DNA of 64,000 nucleotides from Clostridium sp. BSD9I1 (GTDB lineage Bacteria > Bacillota > Clostridia > Clostridiales > Clostridiaceae): contig NZ_FYAM01000023.1 of NCBI RefSeq assembly GCF_900185645.1, positions 868,001 through 932,000 of the forward strand, written 5' to 3'. The notes beneath the pieces are model-generated. The model was not told the DNA's origin. It did not search any database and saw nothing but the letters and a program-made list of their open reading frames with translations. A program made the position numbers and the translations under genes. This document shows positions 53,624-63,763 of this stretch, one piece after another (position 1 is the stretch's first letter; every line of letters begins with the position of its first letter).

Positions 53624-55009
53624 TTGAATATAGAGTTTTATGGAGCTGCAGGATGCGTTACAGGCTCCTCACATATATTACATATCAAAGATAAAAAAGT
53701 ATTACTAGATTGCGGTATGTTTCAAGGAAAAGATGAAAAAGAACGAAGTAACTTTGCATTTAGCTTCAACCCACAGGATATAGATTTTGTAATATTAAGC
53801 CATGCTCATATAGATCATAGCGGAAGAATACCGATACTTTATAAACAAGGTTTTAAAGGAGAAATTTTATGCACTGAAGGTACAAAGGATTTATGTAACA
53901 TAATGCTTCAAGATAGCGGACACATTCAAGAAATGGAAACAGAATGGCTTAACAGAAAACGCAGACGTAAAGCTCTGCCAGAGGTGACTCCCCTTTATAC
54001 CGAAATTGATGCTAAAAAATCCATGGAATTATTTAAAGGCTGCGCTTATAATGAGTGGATTGAGTTATTTGATGGATTAAAAATTAAATTTACAGATGCA
54101 GGACATATTTTAGGCTCGGCCATAACTGAAATGTTGATAAATGAAAATAATCATACAACTAAGCTTGTTTACTCTGGTGATCTGGGAAATATAAATATAC
54201 CTATTTTAAAAGACCCTACCTATATAGACAATGCAGATTATATTATTATGGAAACCACCTACGGAGATAAACTTCATGGAGACGTATTCTGTGATTTAAA
54301 AGAGTTAGTTAATATAATACATGACACTGTAAACCGAGGAGGAAATATTATAATCCCTTCCTTTGCTATAGGAAGAACTCAAGAAGTAATTTATGCATTA
54401 AATACCTATGTTGAGTCTGGAATCTTAAAGGGCATAAAGGTATATGTGGATAGCCCTTTAGCTTCAGAATCTACAGAAGTATTTAAAAAATATACAAAGT
54501 ATTTTGATACTGAAGCTTTAAGATTAGTTAACTCTGGTGATAATCCACTAGAATTTACTGGTCTTACATTTACCAAATCACCTCAGGAATCCATGGATAT
54601 AAACAATATTCAAAGTGGTGCTGTAATAATTTCCTCCAGCGGCATGTGCGATGCAGGAAGAATAAAACACCATCTTAAACACAATTTGTGGAGAAAAGAA
54701 TGCTCAGTGGTATTTGTAGGCTATCAAGCAGAAGGAACTCTTGGAAAACGTATATTGAATGGAGAAGAATTAGTAAAAATACTTGGAGATGAAATCGCAG
54801 TAAAAGCACATATATATAATTTACAAGGACTCTCAGGACATGCGGACAAAAATGGGCTTTTGAATTGGGTAAAGGGATTTAAAAACAAACCTAAGAATAT
54901 ATTCTTAGTTCATGGTGATGAAGAAGCACAAGAGAGTTTTTATAAAATGCTTAATGAAGAAGGATTTAATTCTCATATAGTTAGATTAGGGGAAGATATA
55001 TATGTATAA
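53624..55009 (+). CDS. Metallo-beta-lactamase / beta-CASP fold ribonuclease-like protein
   Basis: 461 residues. The metallo-beta-lactamase motif HAHIDHSGRIP (about residue 58) and DAGHILGSA (about 158) are followed by the beta-CASP domain (IIPSFAIGRTQEVIYAL, ISSSGMCDAGRIKHHL) and a C-terminal LSGHADKNGLLNW. This arrangement is found in YSH1/CPSF-like nucleases. It probably cuts RNA with two zinc ions. TTG start with AAGGAGG at seven bases. It is not RNase J, which is longer with extra domains. Confidence 0.9.
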   Translation: MNIEFYGAAGCVTGSSHILHIKDKKVLLDCGMFQGKDEKERSNFAFSFNPQDIDFVILSHAHIDHSGRIPILYKQGFKGEILCTEGTKDLCNIMLQDSGHIQEMETEWLNRKRRRKALPEVTPLYTEIDAKKSMELFKGCAYNEWIELFDGLKIKFTDAGHILGSAITEMLINENNHTTKLVYSGDLGNINIPILKDPTYIDNADYIIMETTYGDKLHGDVFCDLKELVNIIHDTVNRGGNIIIPSFAIGRTQEVIYALNTYVESGILKGIKVYVDSPLASESTEVFKKYTKYFDTEALRLVNSGDNPLEFTGLTFTKSPQESMDINNIQSGAVIISSSGMCDAGRIKHHLKHNLWRKECSVVFVGYQAEGTLGKRILNGEELVKILGDEIAVKAHIYNLQGLSGHADKNGLLNWVKGFKNKPKNIFLVHGDEEAQESFYKMLNEEGFNSHIVRLGEDIYV

Positions 55010-55105
55010 AGTCTCCATATTTTGCTAATAATATTACCACTAAAGTAACTTAATTCTTTATATTTACTTTAATACCACTTAATAAGTCATTATTCTTTCA
55101 TTAGC

Positions 55106-55211
55106 TTGACAGGGAAATCATAGTATTATATGATAGAATTGACTTAAAACCTATCCCTTTCGTCCTTAATCTAAAGGATGAGAGGTTTTTGTTTTACTGA
55201 ATTTTTAAGTC
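55106..55211 (+). promoter_or_regulatory. gltX promoter and leader with possible attenuator
   Basis: TTGACA (55106-55111) and TATGAT (55129-55134) are spaced 17 bp, a strong promoter with start near 55141. A terminator-like hairpin follows within 10 bases: AAAACCT (55146-55152) with AGGTTTT (55183-55189) around an inner stem, then a T-run to 55195. GACTTAAAA (55141-55149) can instead pair with TTTTAAGTC (55203-55211), which would break the hairpin. No T-box elements are seen. Confidence 0.6.
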
Positions 55212-55255
55212 CTTTTATGGATTAAAATATTTATACAATAGGGAGTTGAAAAACT

Positions 55256-56716
55256 ATGGATGGAAAAAAAGTAAGAACTAGATTTGCTCCAAGTCCAACC
55301 GGATACATGCATGTTGGTAACCTTAGAACAGCACTTTATGCCTATCTAATTGCTAAACATGATGGAGGAGATTTTTTATTAAGAGTTGAAGATACGGATC
55401 AAGAAAGACAAGTAGAGGGCGCTTTAGAAGTAATTTATAACACATTAAATGTAACAGGTCTTCATCATGATGAAGGTCCAGATGTAGGAGGTCCTGTAGG
55501 TCCTTACATTCAAAGTGAAAGAAAGCCTATTTACATGGAATATGCTAAAAAGCTTATAGATAAAGGCGATGCTTATTACTGCTTCTGTGATAAAGAAAGA
55601 ATTGATATGCTTAGACAAAATTCAGAAGCTTTAAATAGACCTTTTAAATATGACAAACATTGTCTTCACCTATCAAAGGAAGAAATAGATGAAAAGATAA
55701 AGTCCGGCGTTCCATTTGTTATAAGACAAAATAATCCTTCCACTGGAACTACTACTTTTGAAGATGAGCTTTACGGAAAGGTTACAGTAGAAAATAATGA
55801 ACTTGATGATATGATACTTTTAAAATCTGATGGTTTCCCTACTTATAACTTTGCTAACGTAGTAGATGATCATCTTATGAATATAACTCATGTAGTTAGA
55901 GGAACAGAATATTTATCTTCTTCTCCAAAATATAATCGTTTATATGATGCTTTTGGCTGGAATGTACCAAAATACATTCACTGTCCTCCAATAATGAGAG
56001 ATGCCCAAAATAAATTAAGTAAAAGAAAAGGAGATGCTTCCTTTGAAGATTTACTTGAATTAGGATTTCTAAAGGATGCTATATTAAACTATATAGCCCT
56101 ACTTGGATGGAATCCAGGAACTACTCAAGAAATATTTAATTTAGAAGAACTTATAGAACAGTTTGACTTCACTCACATAAATAAGGCACCTGCAATATTT
56201 GATATTGTAAAACTTAGATGGATGAATTCAGAGTATATAAAAATGCTTCCTATAGAAGAATTCCACAAGATGGCTCTTCCATATTACAATCAAGTTATTA
56301 AAAAAGACTTAGATTTAATGAAGCTTAGTGAACTTTTACACACTAGAACAGAAGTATTAAGTGAAATACCTGGCCAAATTGATTTCTTTGAAGAAATGCC
56401 TGATTATTCTCCAGAATTATATATTCATAAAAAGATGAAAACTAATTATGAAAATTCCCTAGTAAGTCTTGAAAAGGCCCTTCCTATATTAGAAGGACTA
56501 GAAAACTGGGATTTAACTTCTATTCATGATTCCATGATGGATTTAGTTAAGCAATTAGAAGTTAAAAATGGAGTAGTTCTTTGGCCAATTAGAACTGCAG
56601 TTTCAGGAAAACAATTTACTCCTGGTGGAGCTTTTGAAATAGCTGAAATACTTGGCAAAGAAGAATCACTTAGAAGAATCAGAATAGGAATAGAACAGTT
56701 AAAAGAAGTTCAATAA
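55256..56716 (+). CDS. gltX: Glutamyl-tRNA synthetase
   Basis: 486 residues, full length. Class I signature [22 protein letters not shown] (HIGH variant HVGN), [11 protein letters not shown], and the KMSKS loop [14 protein letters not shown]. The C-terminal anticodon domain follows. It charges tRNA-Glu, and possibly tRNA-Gln if GatCAB is present. Single gene with a promoter and attenuator-like leader upstream and a bidirectional terminator downstream. Confidence 0.96.
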   Translation: MDGKKVRTRFAPSPTGYMHVGNLRTALYAYLIAKHDGGDFLLRVEDTDQERQVEGALEVIYNTLNVTGLHHDEGPDVGGPVGPYIQSERKPIYMEYAKKLIDKGDAYYCFCDKERIDMLRQNSEALNRPFKYDKHCLHLSKEEIDEKIKSGVPFVIRQNNPSTGTTTFEDELYGKVTVENNELDDMILLKSDGFPTYNFANVVDDHLMNITHVVRGTEYLSSSPKYNRLYDAFGWNVPKYIHCPPIMRDAQNKLSKRKGDASFEDLLELGFLKDAILNYIALLGWNPGTTQEIFNLEELIEQFDFTHINKAPAIFDIVKLRWMNSEYIKMLPIEEFHKMALPYYNQVIKKDLDLMKLSELLHTRTEVLSEIPGQIDFFEEMPDYSPELYIHKKMKTNYENSLVSLEKALPILEGLENWDLTSIHDSMMDLVKQLEVKNGVVLWPIRTAVSGKQFTPGGAFEIAEILGKEESLRRIRIGIEQLKEVQ

Positions 56717-56719
56717 AAT

Positions 56720-56752
56720 AAAAAGTCTCCTTGATTTTTAAGGAGACTTTTT
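56720..56752. terminator. Bidirectional terminator between gltX and RNase H-like gene
   Basis: AAAAAGTCTCCTT (56720-56732) pairs with AAGGAGACTTTTT (56740-56752), with A and T runs on both sides. Confidence 0.9.
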
Positions 56753-57419
56753 ACTCTTTAGGGGAAATTTCGCTAGACACATACTTTTCCCAAGTAATAT
56801 ACATATAAAATAAGCTTACTACGTCCTGCTCATTATAAAGAAGTATCTTTTCCTTCTTTTCAGCTGGCATTCGATTTATATACTCTCTATCCTTTATTAC
56901 TTTTCCAAAGGTTTTGGCAAGGTTTTGCCCGCTTATAAGCTCACTTTCTCTTTCTATCTCAAATTCCTTTTCTAATGCCTTAAGACCTATATTTACGCCT
57001 TTGCACTTTTCATATTCCTTTTGCAAATCTATATGAGTAAAATATTCTTCTAAATTAAGATTCAACTTATATTTATTCATGAGATAATTTATTACAGTAA
57101 AATCGTTATTCCCTGAAAAAGTAACAATATACCTCTTCCCTTTATTTTCATATAAATTTATAAAATATTTTTTAGCTAGTCTTAAAATTTCTAAGGAGTC
57201 AGCTTTATTTTCTATCATATATTGAGTAGTGTTTAAAACCTGCTTCTCTTCATCATAATAACTGCATCCAAACACTCCTATACATATAGGTTTTTTATAT
57301 ACATAATGCTCTAAGTCAAAAAATACTGCTTTTTTAAATATTGATTCCTTTGTATTTATTTTTAAAGCCATATCTTCATTTATTTCTTCAACCTTTTGTG
57401 TATTTTCTCTTACAATCAT
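56751..57419 (-). CDS. RNase H-fold exonuclease-like protein (YprB-type)
   Basis: 222 residues from ATG at 57419 (GAGTGGAG before it); a longer frame begins inside the upstream gene. The pattern VFFDLEHYV (DxE), YIVTFSGNNDFTVINYLMN and LYNEQDVVSLFYMYITW (late Asp) fits the DEDD RNase H-like superfamily as in YprB. Catalytic residues seem kept. A second, more typical member is at 60627-61421. The role in the cell is unknown. Same strand as, and just after, a HAD phosphatase gene. Confidence 0.7.
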   Translation of the reverse strand: MIVRENTQKVEEINEDMALKINTKESIFKKAVFFDLEHYVYKKPICIGVFGCSYYDEEKQVLNTTQYMIENKADSLEILRLAKKYFINLYENKGKRYIVTFSGNNDFTVINYLMNKYKLNLNLEEYFTHIDLQKEYEKCKGVNIGLKALEKEFEIERESELISGQNLAKTFGKVIKDREYINRMPAEKKEKILLYNEQDVVSLFYMYITWEKYVSSEISPKE

Positions 57420-57454
57420 AAACTCCACTCTTTCTAGATTATTTATCTTAACTT

Positions 57455-58189
57455 CTACATATTTAATATATCTAAACAATCAGTACTTAAGTTATAAACA
57501 CTGTCTTTTCTTTCAACTATTATCTTTATTTTGTTTTTTACCTCTTCATCACTCATAACCTTTTTTAATAGTTCTTTAGTTGGATTTACACAAATGGGAT
57601 ACCTTATCATTTGAAACATAGAAAAGTCTCCAGCTGTATCTCCATAGGCATAACTTGCATTTAAGTCTATATTATAAAGATCTTTCAGCTCATTTATCGC
57701 TCTTTTTTTATTTACGCTGTCCCACATAGGTATAACTTCTCCGGTATATATTCCCTCTTCATTTAACTTATAAATTGTGCCCCTATAATCATCAAATCCA
57801 TGTTTAACGCTCATTTCCTTAACAAGTTCAATAGGACTTCCCGAAACCGTTACAACCACATGCCCTTGGCTTCTATGCCATTTTATTCTGTCACGAGTAA
57901 AAGTGTATACTCTATCTCCCTTTTGTTCTATTACATTTTTAGCTATATATTCTACTTGATATTTAGGAAGACCTTTTACTGCTTCTATATAAATACTAGC
58001 CATTTTCAATAAATAATCATCATAATTTCCTTCTCTTTTATCCCACTTTACGTATTCAGGCTTTACTTCTTTGTACCATCTATCTTGAGATATTATTTCA
58101 TATTTTATAAGCTTTTTAAATAATTCCGTAATTAACCCTTCTCTATAAAGAGTACCATCTATATCAAAAAACGCTGCTACCTTCTTCAT
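57455..58189 (-). CDS. HAD-superfamily hydrolase, class IB-like
   Basis: 244 residues from ATG at 58189; GGGAGG lies seven bases before it, while a start four codons upstream would leave no space. HAD motifs: I FFDIDGTLYRE (nucleophile Asp), II VVTVSGSP, III around NKKRAINELKDLYN (Lys), IV YAYGDTAGDFSMFQM. A helical cap separates I and II. The closest types are PSP-like or SerB/Cmp phosphatases, which act on small phosphate esters. The substrate is unknown. Confidence 0.85.
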   Translation of the reverse strand: MKKVAAFFDIDGTLYREGLITELFKKLIKYEIISQDRWYKEVKPEYVKWDKREGNYDDYLLKMASIYIEAVKGLPKYQVEYIAKNVIEQKGDRVYTFTRDRIKWHRSQGHVVVTVSGSPIELVKEMSVKHGFDDYRGTIYKLNEEGIYTGEVIPMWDSVNKKRAINELKDLYNIDLNASYAYGDTAGDFSMFQMIRYPICVNPTKELLKKVMSDEEVKNKIKIIVERKDSVYNLSTDCLDILNM

Positions 58190-58372
58190 ATTCATACCTC
58201 CCTGCAATTATTATTTTAATTATTATAGATAAGTTATTTTCACTAAAAAAGTATATATTTCCAATTTACTTTTTATTATACCCTTTACTAAAGTATTTGT
58301 AAAATATATAGCTTTTAATACTTAAAAGCAGATTTATTTTTATTTAATATCTCTGTCAAGCTAAAATTTATA

Positions 58373-58426
58373 TTGACATTCCCTGCCTATGGTGGTATAT
58401 TAATATTGAGAATGATAATAATTATC
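58373..58426 (+). promoter_or_regulatory. feoAB promoter with Fur box
   Basis: TTGACA (58373-58378) and TATATT (58396-58401) are spaced 17 bp. GAGAATGATAATAATTATC (58408-58426) matches the 19-bp Fur consensus at 17 positions and covers the start site, so iron should repress the operon. Confidence 0.88.
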
Positions 58427-58443
58427 AACGAGGAGCGGATAAT

Positions 58444-58710
58444 ATGTGTATTATAGATTTAAAACCTGGAGAAAAGGCTTGTATAGAAAATGTTTTTGGA
58501 AATGAAAAATTAGCAAAACGTCTTTTATCCTTAGGTTGCATCGCAGGAACAGAAGTTTGTTTAAAAAACAAGGCGCCCTTTGGTGATCCTATAATTATAA
58601 ATTTTAGAGGTTTTGATTTAGCAATAAGAAAAAATGATGCAAAAAATATACTTGTAAGAGGAATAGAATATAAGGAGGCAGTTTATGACAAATGCAGCAT
58701 TGTTGGGTAA
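58444..58710 (+). CDS. feoA: Ferrous iron transport protein A
   Basis: 88 residues, an SH3-like FeoA domain (LKPGEKACIENVFGNEKLAKRLLSLGCIAGTEVCLKNKAPFGDP). A small cytoplasmic partner that assists FeoB. GAGGAGCGGATAAT precedes its ATG. It ends inside feoB (26-bp overlap), so the two are tightly coupled. Confidence 0.93.
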   Translation: MCIIDLKPGEKACIENVFGNEKLAKRLLSLGCIAGTEVCLKNKAPFGDPIIINFRGFDLAIRKNDAKNILVRGIEYKEAVYDKCSIVG

Positions 58711-60448
58711 TCCTAACGTAGGTAAGACTTCTCTCTTTAACGCACTAACTGGTTCCAATCAGTACGTAGGAAATTGGCCTGGAGTAACGGTTGAGAAAAA
58801 AGAGGGTTATTTAGATTCTAATGTTAAAATAGTAGATCTTCCTGGTATATATGCCATGGATACCTATTCTAATGAGGAAAAAGTATCAAAAGAATTTCTT
58901 TTAAATGGCGATGTGGATGTAATCTTAAACATTGTAGATGCTTCTAATTTACAAAGGAACTTATATCTTACCCTTCAATTAAAAGAATTTAATAAGCCTA
59001 TTGTATTGATATTAAATATGGTAGATATAATCAACGAAAGAGGAATAAAAATAAATTATGATGCTTTAGGTAAGGCATTAGGCGTACAAGTAATTCCAAT
59101 ATCAGCTTCTAAAAATATAGGTATAGATGAGTTGAAATTGCTGCTAAAAAGCGGTACTTTTTTTAGAGATAATAATGATAATGATTATCAGTTTCAGGAT
59201 GAATCTCAAGCATATGCTTTTATTGATGAAGTGCTAAATAAAGTAACAGTATCTCCTGAAAATGATAATAAAAATATTGGTAAAGCTATAGATAAGATTG
59301 TTTTAAATAAATTCTTAGCTTATCCTATTTTCTTAGGACTATTATATTTAATATTTGAATTCACATTTACTTGGGTAGGAAATCCCCTAGCTGATGTTCT
59401 AGATGGTCTTTTAAATGATAAATTTGTACCATTTGTAGAAATGGCACTTTCCAGTACAAGCCCTTGGTTCCAATCATTAATAATTGATGGAATAATTGGC
59501 GGTGTTGGTTCAGTAATAGTGTTCTTGCCAGTTATACTTGCTCTTTTCCTAGGAATTTCTTTCTTAGAAGACAGCGGATATATGGCTCGTGCAGCTTTTA
59601 TAATGGACAAATTCATGAGAAGCATGGGACTTTCAGGAAAGGCATTTATTCCTCTTATAGTTGGTTTTGGATGCTCAGTTCCTGCAATAATGACAGCTAG
59701 AACATTAGAAAGTGAAAAGGATAGAAAACTTACAGCACTAATAGTTCCACTTATGTCCTGTAATGCAAGACTTCCTGTATATGGTCTTTTTGCGGCAGCA
59801 TTTTTCCCTGGACATGAAAGCTTATTGGTATTTTCCTTATATCTTCTAGGCATATTTATAGCTTTTATTATAGGTATAATATTTAAAAACACATTATTTA
59901 AAAAAGATGAAGAGCCATTTATACTTGAATTACCTGAGTATAAACTACCTACACTTAAAAACCTAGCTCTTCATACTTGGGATAAAGGAAAAGGATTTTT
60001 AAGAAAAGCTGGTACTATAATATTTTCAATATCAATTATAGTCTGGATATTATCTAATTTTAACATGCAAGGTATAACTGATATGAATAACAGTTTACTT
60101 GCTTCTATTGGTAAGTTTATAAGCCCTATTTTTAGCCCTCTAGGCTTTGGAAACTGGGAAGCTTCAGTTTCACTTCTTACAGGCTTTATGGCTAAAGAAG
60201 TTATAATTGGCTCCATGGGAGTAATATACGGTGGAGACTTAATGGGTATACTTCCTCAGCACTTTAACTTTGTAACTGCTTATACATTTTTAGTATTTGT
60301 TCTTCTCTACACTCCATGTGTTTCAGTTATAGCTACAATGAAGAAAGAATACGGAAATAAAATGGCTATCTTCTCTATGGTATATCAATTTGTTTTAGCT
60401 TGGATTATATCTTTTATAACATACCAGATTCTAAATGTTATATTTTAG
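58685..60448 (+). CDS. feoB: Ferrous iron transporter FeoB
   Basis: 587 residues, shorter than many FeoB (about 650-770). N-terminal G protein: GNPNVGKTSLFN (G1), DLPGIY (G3), NMVD (G4). Two Gate domains with GFGCSVPAIMTARTLESEKDR and LYTPCVSVIATMKKEYGNK, and about eight membrane helices. Imports Fe2+. AAGGAGGCAG precedes its ATG within feoA. The reduced length reflects a short linker after the G domain. Confidence 0.95.
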   Translation: MTNAALLGNPNVGKTSLFNALTGSNQYVGNWPGVTVEKKEGYLDSNVKIVDLPGIYAMDTYSNEEKVSKEFLLNGDVDVILNIVDASNLQRNLYLTLQLKEFNKPIVLILNMVDIINERGIKINYDALGKALGVQVIPISASKNIGIDELKLLLKSGTFFRDNNDNDYQFQDESQAYAFIDEVLNKVTVSPENDNKNIGKAIDKIVLNKFLAYPIFLGLLYLIFEFTFTWVGNPLADVLDGLLNDKFVPFVEMALSSTSPWFQSLIIDGIIGGVGSVIVFLPVILALFLGISFLEDSGYMARAAFIMDKFMRSMGLSGKAFIPLIVGFGCSVPAIMTARTLESEKDRKLTALIVPLMSCNARLPVYGLFAAAFFPGHESLLVFSLYLLGIFIAFIIGIIFKNTLFKKDEEPFILELPEYKLPTLKNLALHTWDKGKGFLRKAGTIIFSISIIVWILSNFNMQGITDMNNSLLASIGKFISPIFSPLGFGNWEASVSLLTGFMAKEVIIGSMGVIYGGDLMGILPQHFNFVTAYTFLVFVLLYTPCVSVIATMKKEYGNKMAIFSMVYQFVLAWIISFITYQILNVIF

Positions 60449-60460
60449 GTGGTGAAAGGC

Positions 60461-60601
60461 ATGATTATTCAATATATCATTACAGCAGCAATTGTCGGCT
60501 CTGCTGTATATATACTTTATAAAAATATAAAAAATAAAGGTCAAGGAAAGTGCGACTGCGGTAGTTGCTCTTCCCACTGTCCTAGTTACAAAAAGAAGTA
60601 A
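60461..60601 (+). CDS. FeoB-associated Cys-rich membrane protein
   Basis: 46 residues: one membrane helix (IIQYIITAAIVGSAVYILY) followed by a basic linker and a cluster CDCGSCSSHC. This is the small FeoB-associated Cys-rich family often found after feoB. It probably helps with iron handling, but its mechanism is unknown. AGGTGGTGAAAGGC precedes the ATG and the gene begins 12 bp after the feoB stop. Confidence 0.88.
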   Translation: MIIQYIITAAIVGSAVYILYKNIKNKGQGKCDCGSCSSHCPSYKKK

Positions 60602-60630
60602 TAGTGAAATTTCACTATTACTTCTTTTAA
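60593..60630. terminator. Bidirectional terminator covering the stop codon
   Basis: A 34-bp uninterrupted palindrome (60593-60609 with 60610-60626) that includes the stop codon of the small Feo gene. T-rich on the plus-strand side (60625-60628); it also ends the convergent gene. Confidence 0.85.
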
Positions 60631-61421
60631 TAACTATTTTTTATTATTGTCATCAATTCTTCTATATCTATATTTCCCCTTAGCAAGCAGTCAATAACCT
60701 TGCCTGCAGACTTTTTAGATATCTTTTCTACATCACAGGGAATTTCAATATTGCTTTTTTTAATCAAATACTGGAGATACTTGTACTGCTTTTCTGTTAT
60801 AATATCATCTCTTCTTAAATCATCTTCATCAATCTTGGACACAATTTCAAACAGCTTGGGCAAATTCAGTACATCTTCAAAATTATGAAGCATGATCGTT
60901 TCTTTTAACTCTTCTCCACGTTCTTGTAAGTATTTATAATATAGATCGATGCTTATTCCACCATCAATTAAATCTTTCCTTTGTATACCTATAAATTTTT
61001 CAACAGTTTTTAAATTACATCTCTCTATACCAAGCTTTTTATAGTAAGGTCGTATCATTCTATATAAATCCACATGGTTATCAGGCATTATACAATTTAT
61101 ATTATGTTTTGTAAGCTTTATCTTAATAAATGGTTCATCAAATGCTTTTCCATTATAGGAACACCATGTATTAAAACCTTCAATGTCTTTTTTAAATTGC
61201 ATTAGTATATCTCTTTCTTCTTGCAAGTTTTCTGCAAAGTATTGTTTAACACAAAAGGTACTTTTTTCAGAAAACCATCCTAAAGAAATAAGCATAATGC
61301 AATCCTTTTCTTTGTCAAATCCCGTGGTCTCTATATCAAAGTAAGCCATATTTTCCATATCATATTTATAAAATATATCAGGTTTTAGATCAATTGTTTC
61401 TTCTCGAGTTCTTATATACAT
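60627..61421 (-). CDS. YprB-type RNase H-like exonuclease
   Basis: 264 residues from ATG at 61421 (GGAGGAGAGTA before it). MAYFDIETTGFDKEKDCI (DxE), NTWCSYNGKAFDEPFI, NHVDLYRMIRPYYKKLGIERCNLKTVEKFIG and LHNFEDVLNLPKLF give the DEDD pattern of YprB. It is a predicted 3'-5' exonuclease on nucleic acid. A short C-terminal helical extension (from about residue 220) is not part of the core. Confidence 0.85.
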   Translation of the reverse strand: MYIRTREETIDLKPDIFYKYDMENMAYFDIETTGFDKEKDCIMLISLGWFSEKSTFCVKQYFAENLQEERDILMQFKKDIEGFNTWCSYNGKAFDEPFIKIKLTKHNINCIMPDNHVDLYRMIRPYYKKLGIERCNLKTVEKFIGIQRKDLIDGGISIDLYYKYLQERGEELKETIMLHNFEDVLNLPKLFEIVSKIDEDDLRRDDIITEKQYKYLQYLIKKSNIEIPCDVEKISKKSAGKVIDCLLRGNIDIEELMTIIKNSY

Positions 61422-61512
61422 TACTCTCCTCCAAACCAAAGCAACCCTTACTTATACAAATGCATGTAGTACCCTATTCATAAGTTAAGTACTACATGCA
61501 CAATATTTATAC

Positions 61513-63204
61513 TTACATCTCTTCTACTACATCTATTCCTAAAAGGTTCAATCCATTTTTTATAACTTGGCAAGTAGCTTCTACTAGCTTAATTCTTGCA
61601 ACCTTAGTTTCCTCATCTTCTGCATTCACAATACTATGTGCATTATAGAATTTATTAAATCCTTTAGCTACATCTATAACATATCTTGTAACGATAGATG
61701 GTTCTAGTTTATCTATAGAGTAAAGTATTGCCTCATTGAAAGAGGATAGTGTTTTTGCAAGCTCAAATTCTTCTTTTGAGGATAGTTTTTTATAATTTAT
61801 GCTTCCTTCTATATTGCCTGCTTTTCTTAATATGCTTTTACCTCTTGCATAACTATATTGAACATATGGTCCTGTTTCTCCATCAAAGCTCAACATTTCT
61901 TCCCAGTTAAATACTATATCTCTTTCTCTATTGTTTTTAAGATATGTGAATATAACTGCTCCGATCCCTACCTTCTTAGCCACTTCTTCTTTGTTTGCTA
62001 AATCAGGATTTTTTTCTTTTATTACTGCTGTTGTTTTTTCTATTGATTCATTTAAAAGCTCTTCAAGGAATATAACTTCTCCCTTTCTAGTTGAAAGCTT
62101 TCTGTCTGCAAATCTTACAAGTCCAAAACCTACATGTTTGCAATAATCTGCCCATTCCTTACCCATAAGTTTTAAAGTCGTAAATACCTGCTTAAAGTGC
62201 AGTGATTGTTCAAGTCCTACTACATATATGCTCTTGTCAAAATCATATGTATTTTTTCTATATACAGCTGCTGCAAGGTCACGAGTGGCATATATAGTGG
62301 CTCCGTCGGATTTCTTTATTATACATGGAGGCATATTGTAATCTTCAAGCATTACTACCTTTGCTCCATTACTTTCTGTAAGTAGACCGCATTTATCTAT
62401 TTCTTCTATTACAGCATCCATTTTATCTCCATAGAAACTTTCTCCAGCATAGGAGTCAAATTCTACGTTTAACATTTCATATACTTTATTGAACTCTTTA
62501 AGACTTAAATCTCTAAATCTCTTCCAAAGTCTTACTTCTTCCTCTGATCCGTCTTCTAATTTTTTAAAGTGCATTCTTCCTTCTTCTTCTAAAGAAGGAT
62601 CCTTTTCTGCTTCATCATGGAATTTTACATATATTCTAAGCAGCTCTTTAATAGGTTCTTTTTCTAATGCTTCTTCATCTACCCATCTTTTATAAGCAGA
62701 AATAAGCTTTCCAAATTGAGTTCCCCAGTCACCTAAGTGATTGATTCTAGTACAATTATATCCTTCAAAACTCAATATTTTATAAAGAGAATTTCCTATA
62801 GATGTACTAAATAAATGTCCTACGTGGAAAGGCTTTGCTATATTTGGAGATGAGTACTCCACTGCTACATTTTTACCTTCACCTGAATTTGTTTTACCAT
62901 AGTTTTCTTTTTCGCTTAATATTTTTTCTAAGGTATTTTGAGTGAATACTGATTTATCCACAAAGAAGTTTAAGTATGGACCCATAGTTTCTATTCTTTC
63001 AAACCCTTCTTTGTTTATATTAGTTTTTAGCTCTTCAGCTATTAAATTTGGTGCCTTTCTGAGCACCTTTGAAAGCTGAAAGCATGGGAATGCATAATCT
63101 CCCATTTCTGGTCTAGGTGGAATTTCTATTAATGCTTCTATTTTTTCTTCTGGCATATCTACATGTTCTTTAATTCTTTTTACTAAAGTATTTTTAAAAT
63201 CCAT
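61513..63204 (-). CDS. argS: Arginyl-tRNA synthetase
   Basis: 563 residues from the ATG at 63204 with GGAGG upstream; an in-frame longer start has no site and lies near the T-box terminator. Class I: N-terminal Add-1 domain, HVGH in [22 protein letters not shown]-like [16 protein letters not shown], and the DALR anticodon domain at the C-terminus ([18 protein letters not shown] region and [24 protein letters not shown]). Under T-box control. Confidence 0.96.
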   Translation of the reverse strand: MDFKNTLVKRIKEHVDMPEEKIEALIEIPPRPEMGDYAFPCFQLSKVLRKAPNLIAEELKTNINKEGFERIETMGPYLNFFVDKSVFTQNTLEKILSEKENYGKTNSGEGKNVAVEYSSPNIAKPFHVGHLFSTSIGNSLYKILSFEGYNCTRINHLGDWGTQFGKLISAYKRWVDEEALEKEPIKELLRIYVKFHDEAEKDPSLEEEGRMHFKKLEDGSEEEVRLWKRFRDLSLKEFNKVYEMLNVEFDSYAGESFYGDKMDAVIEEIDKCGLLTESNGAKVVMLEDYNMPPCIIKKSDGATIYATRDLAAAVYRKNTYDFDKSIYVVGLEQSLHFKQVFTTLKLMGKEWADYCKHVGFGLVRFADRKLSTRKGEVIFLEELLNESIEKTTAVIKEKNPDLANKEEVAKKVGIGAVIFTYLKNNRERDIVFNWEEMLSFDGETGPYVQYSYARGKSILRKAGNIEGSINYKKLSSKEEFELAKTLSSFNEAILYSIDKLEPSIVTRYVIDVAKGFNKFYNAHSIVNAEDEETKVARIKLVEATCQVIKNGLNLLGIDVVEEM

Positions 63205-63268
63205 ATATGTACTACCTCCATTTATTATTATTTTTACCACATATATCATTTATTATAATGCTATATCA

Positions 63269-63523
63269 CAAAAACCCGTCCTGTAAAAAAACAGAGACGG
63301 GTAAATTCCGCGGTACCACTCTAATTGACTAATGTCCACTCCAAATTTTAACGCAAACTTGCGATTTATCTTACTTTCATAAGTACTGATTTTAGATAAA
63401 CTTCTCCAAGGCTCTCTTCCTTTTTACTTTCTTGTAGACTCTCACCATACTCTACTCGCTTTAAAGAACTTTATAAAAAGTACTTTCCTTTTCATAGAAT
63501 TTATATTATTTCCTTTTAAGTTA
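63269..63523 (-). promoter_or_regulatory. T-box riboswitch of argS
   Basis: The minus-strand leader of about 250 nt carries the T-box sequence AGTGGTACCGCGG (63320-63308), then a terminator (ACCCGTC... 63302-63296 with GACGGGT 63280-63274, T-run to 63269). The 5' part has AGCGAGTAGAG and GGTGAGAG-type stem I elements. Uncharged tRNA would pair with the T-box and allow argS to be read. A possible specifier triplet is AGA (arginine), within GGAAGAGAGCC; I am not certain of it. Confidence 0.9.
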
Positions 63524-63529
63524 CATTTT

Positions 63530-63559
63530 ATTATATTATCATTTTTCTTATATTGTCAA
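63530..63559 (-). promoter_or_regulatory. Promoter of argS
   Basis: On the minus strand TTGACA (63559-63554) and TATAAT (63535-63530), spaced 18 bp, start the T-box leader. Nothing else is seen in 63560-63763. Confidence 0.7.
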
Positions 63560-63763
63560 TATCATATATTATAATTTATCTATAAAAAGTAAACAACTAC
63601 ACAAGTATGCTCATAATTATAATTACATTTCTTTTTATTAAAAAAACACCATAACCTCAGCTCATAATTTGATATTTTTTATAAAAATATAGTTTTTTAT
63701 GTAGAAAAGTACTAAAATAAAGATTGTACATTTAATATAATTCTTAAAGAAAGAGGTGTTCTA

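Noticed and set aside
55135-55255. T-box leader for gltX
   Set aside because: There is no TGGNACCGCG sequence or stem I pattern, unlike the clear T-box before argS.
59320-59892. 190-codon minus-strand frame inside feoB
   Set aside because: Antisense shadow of feoB membrane segments; composition matches a reversed transporter gene.
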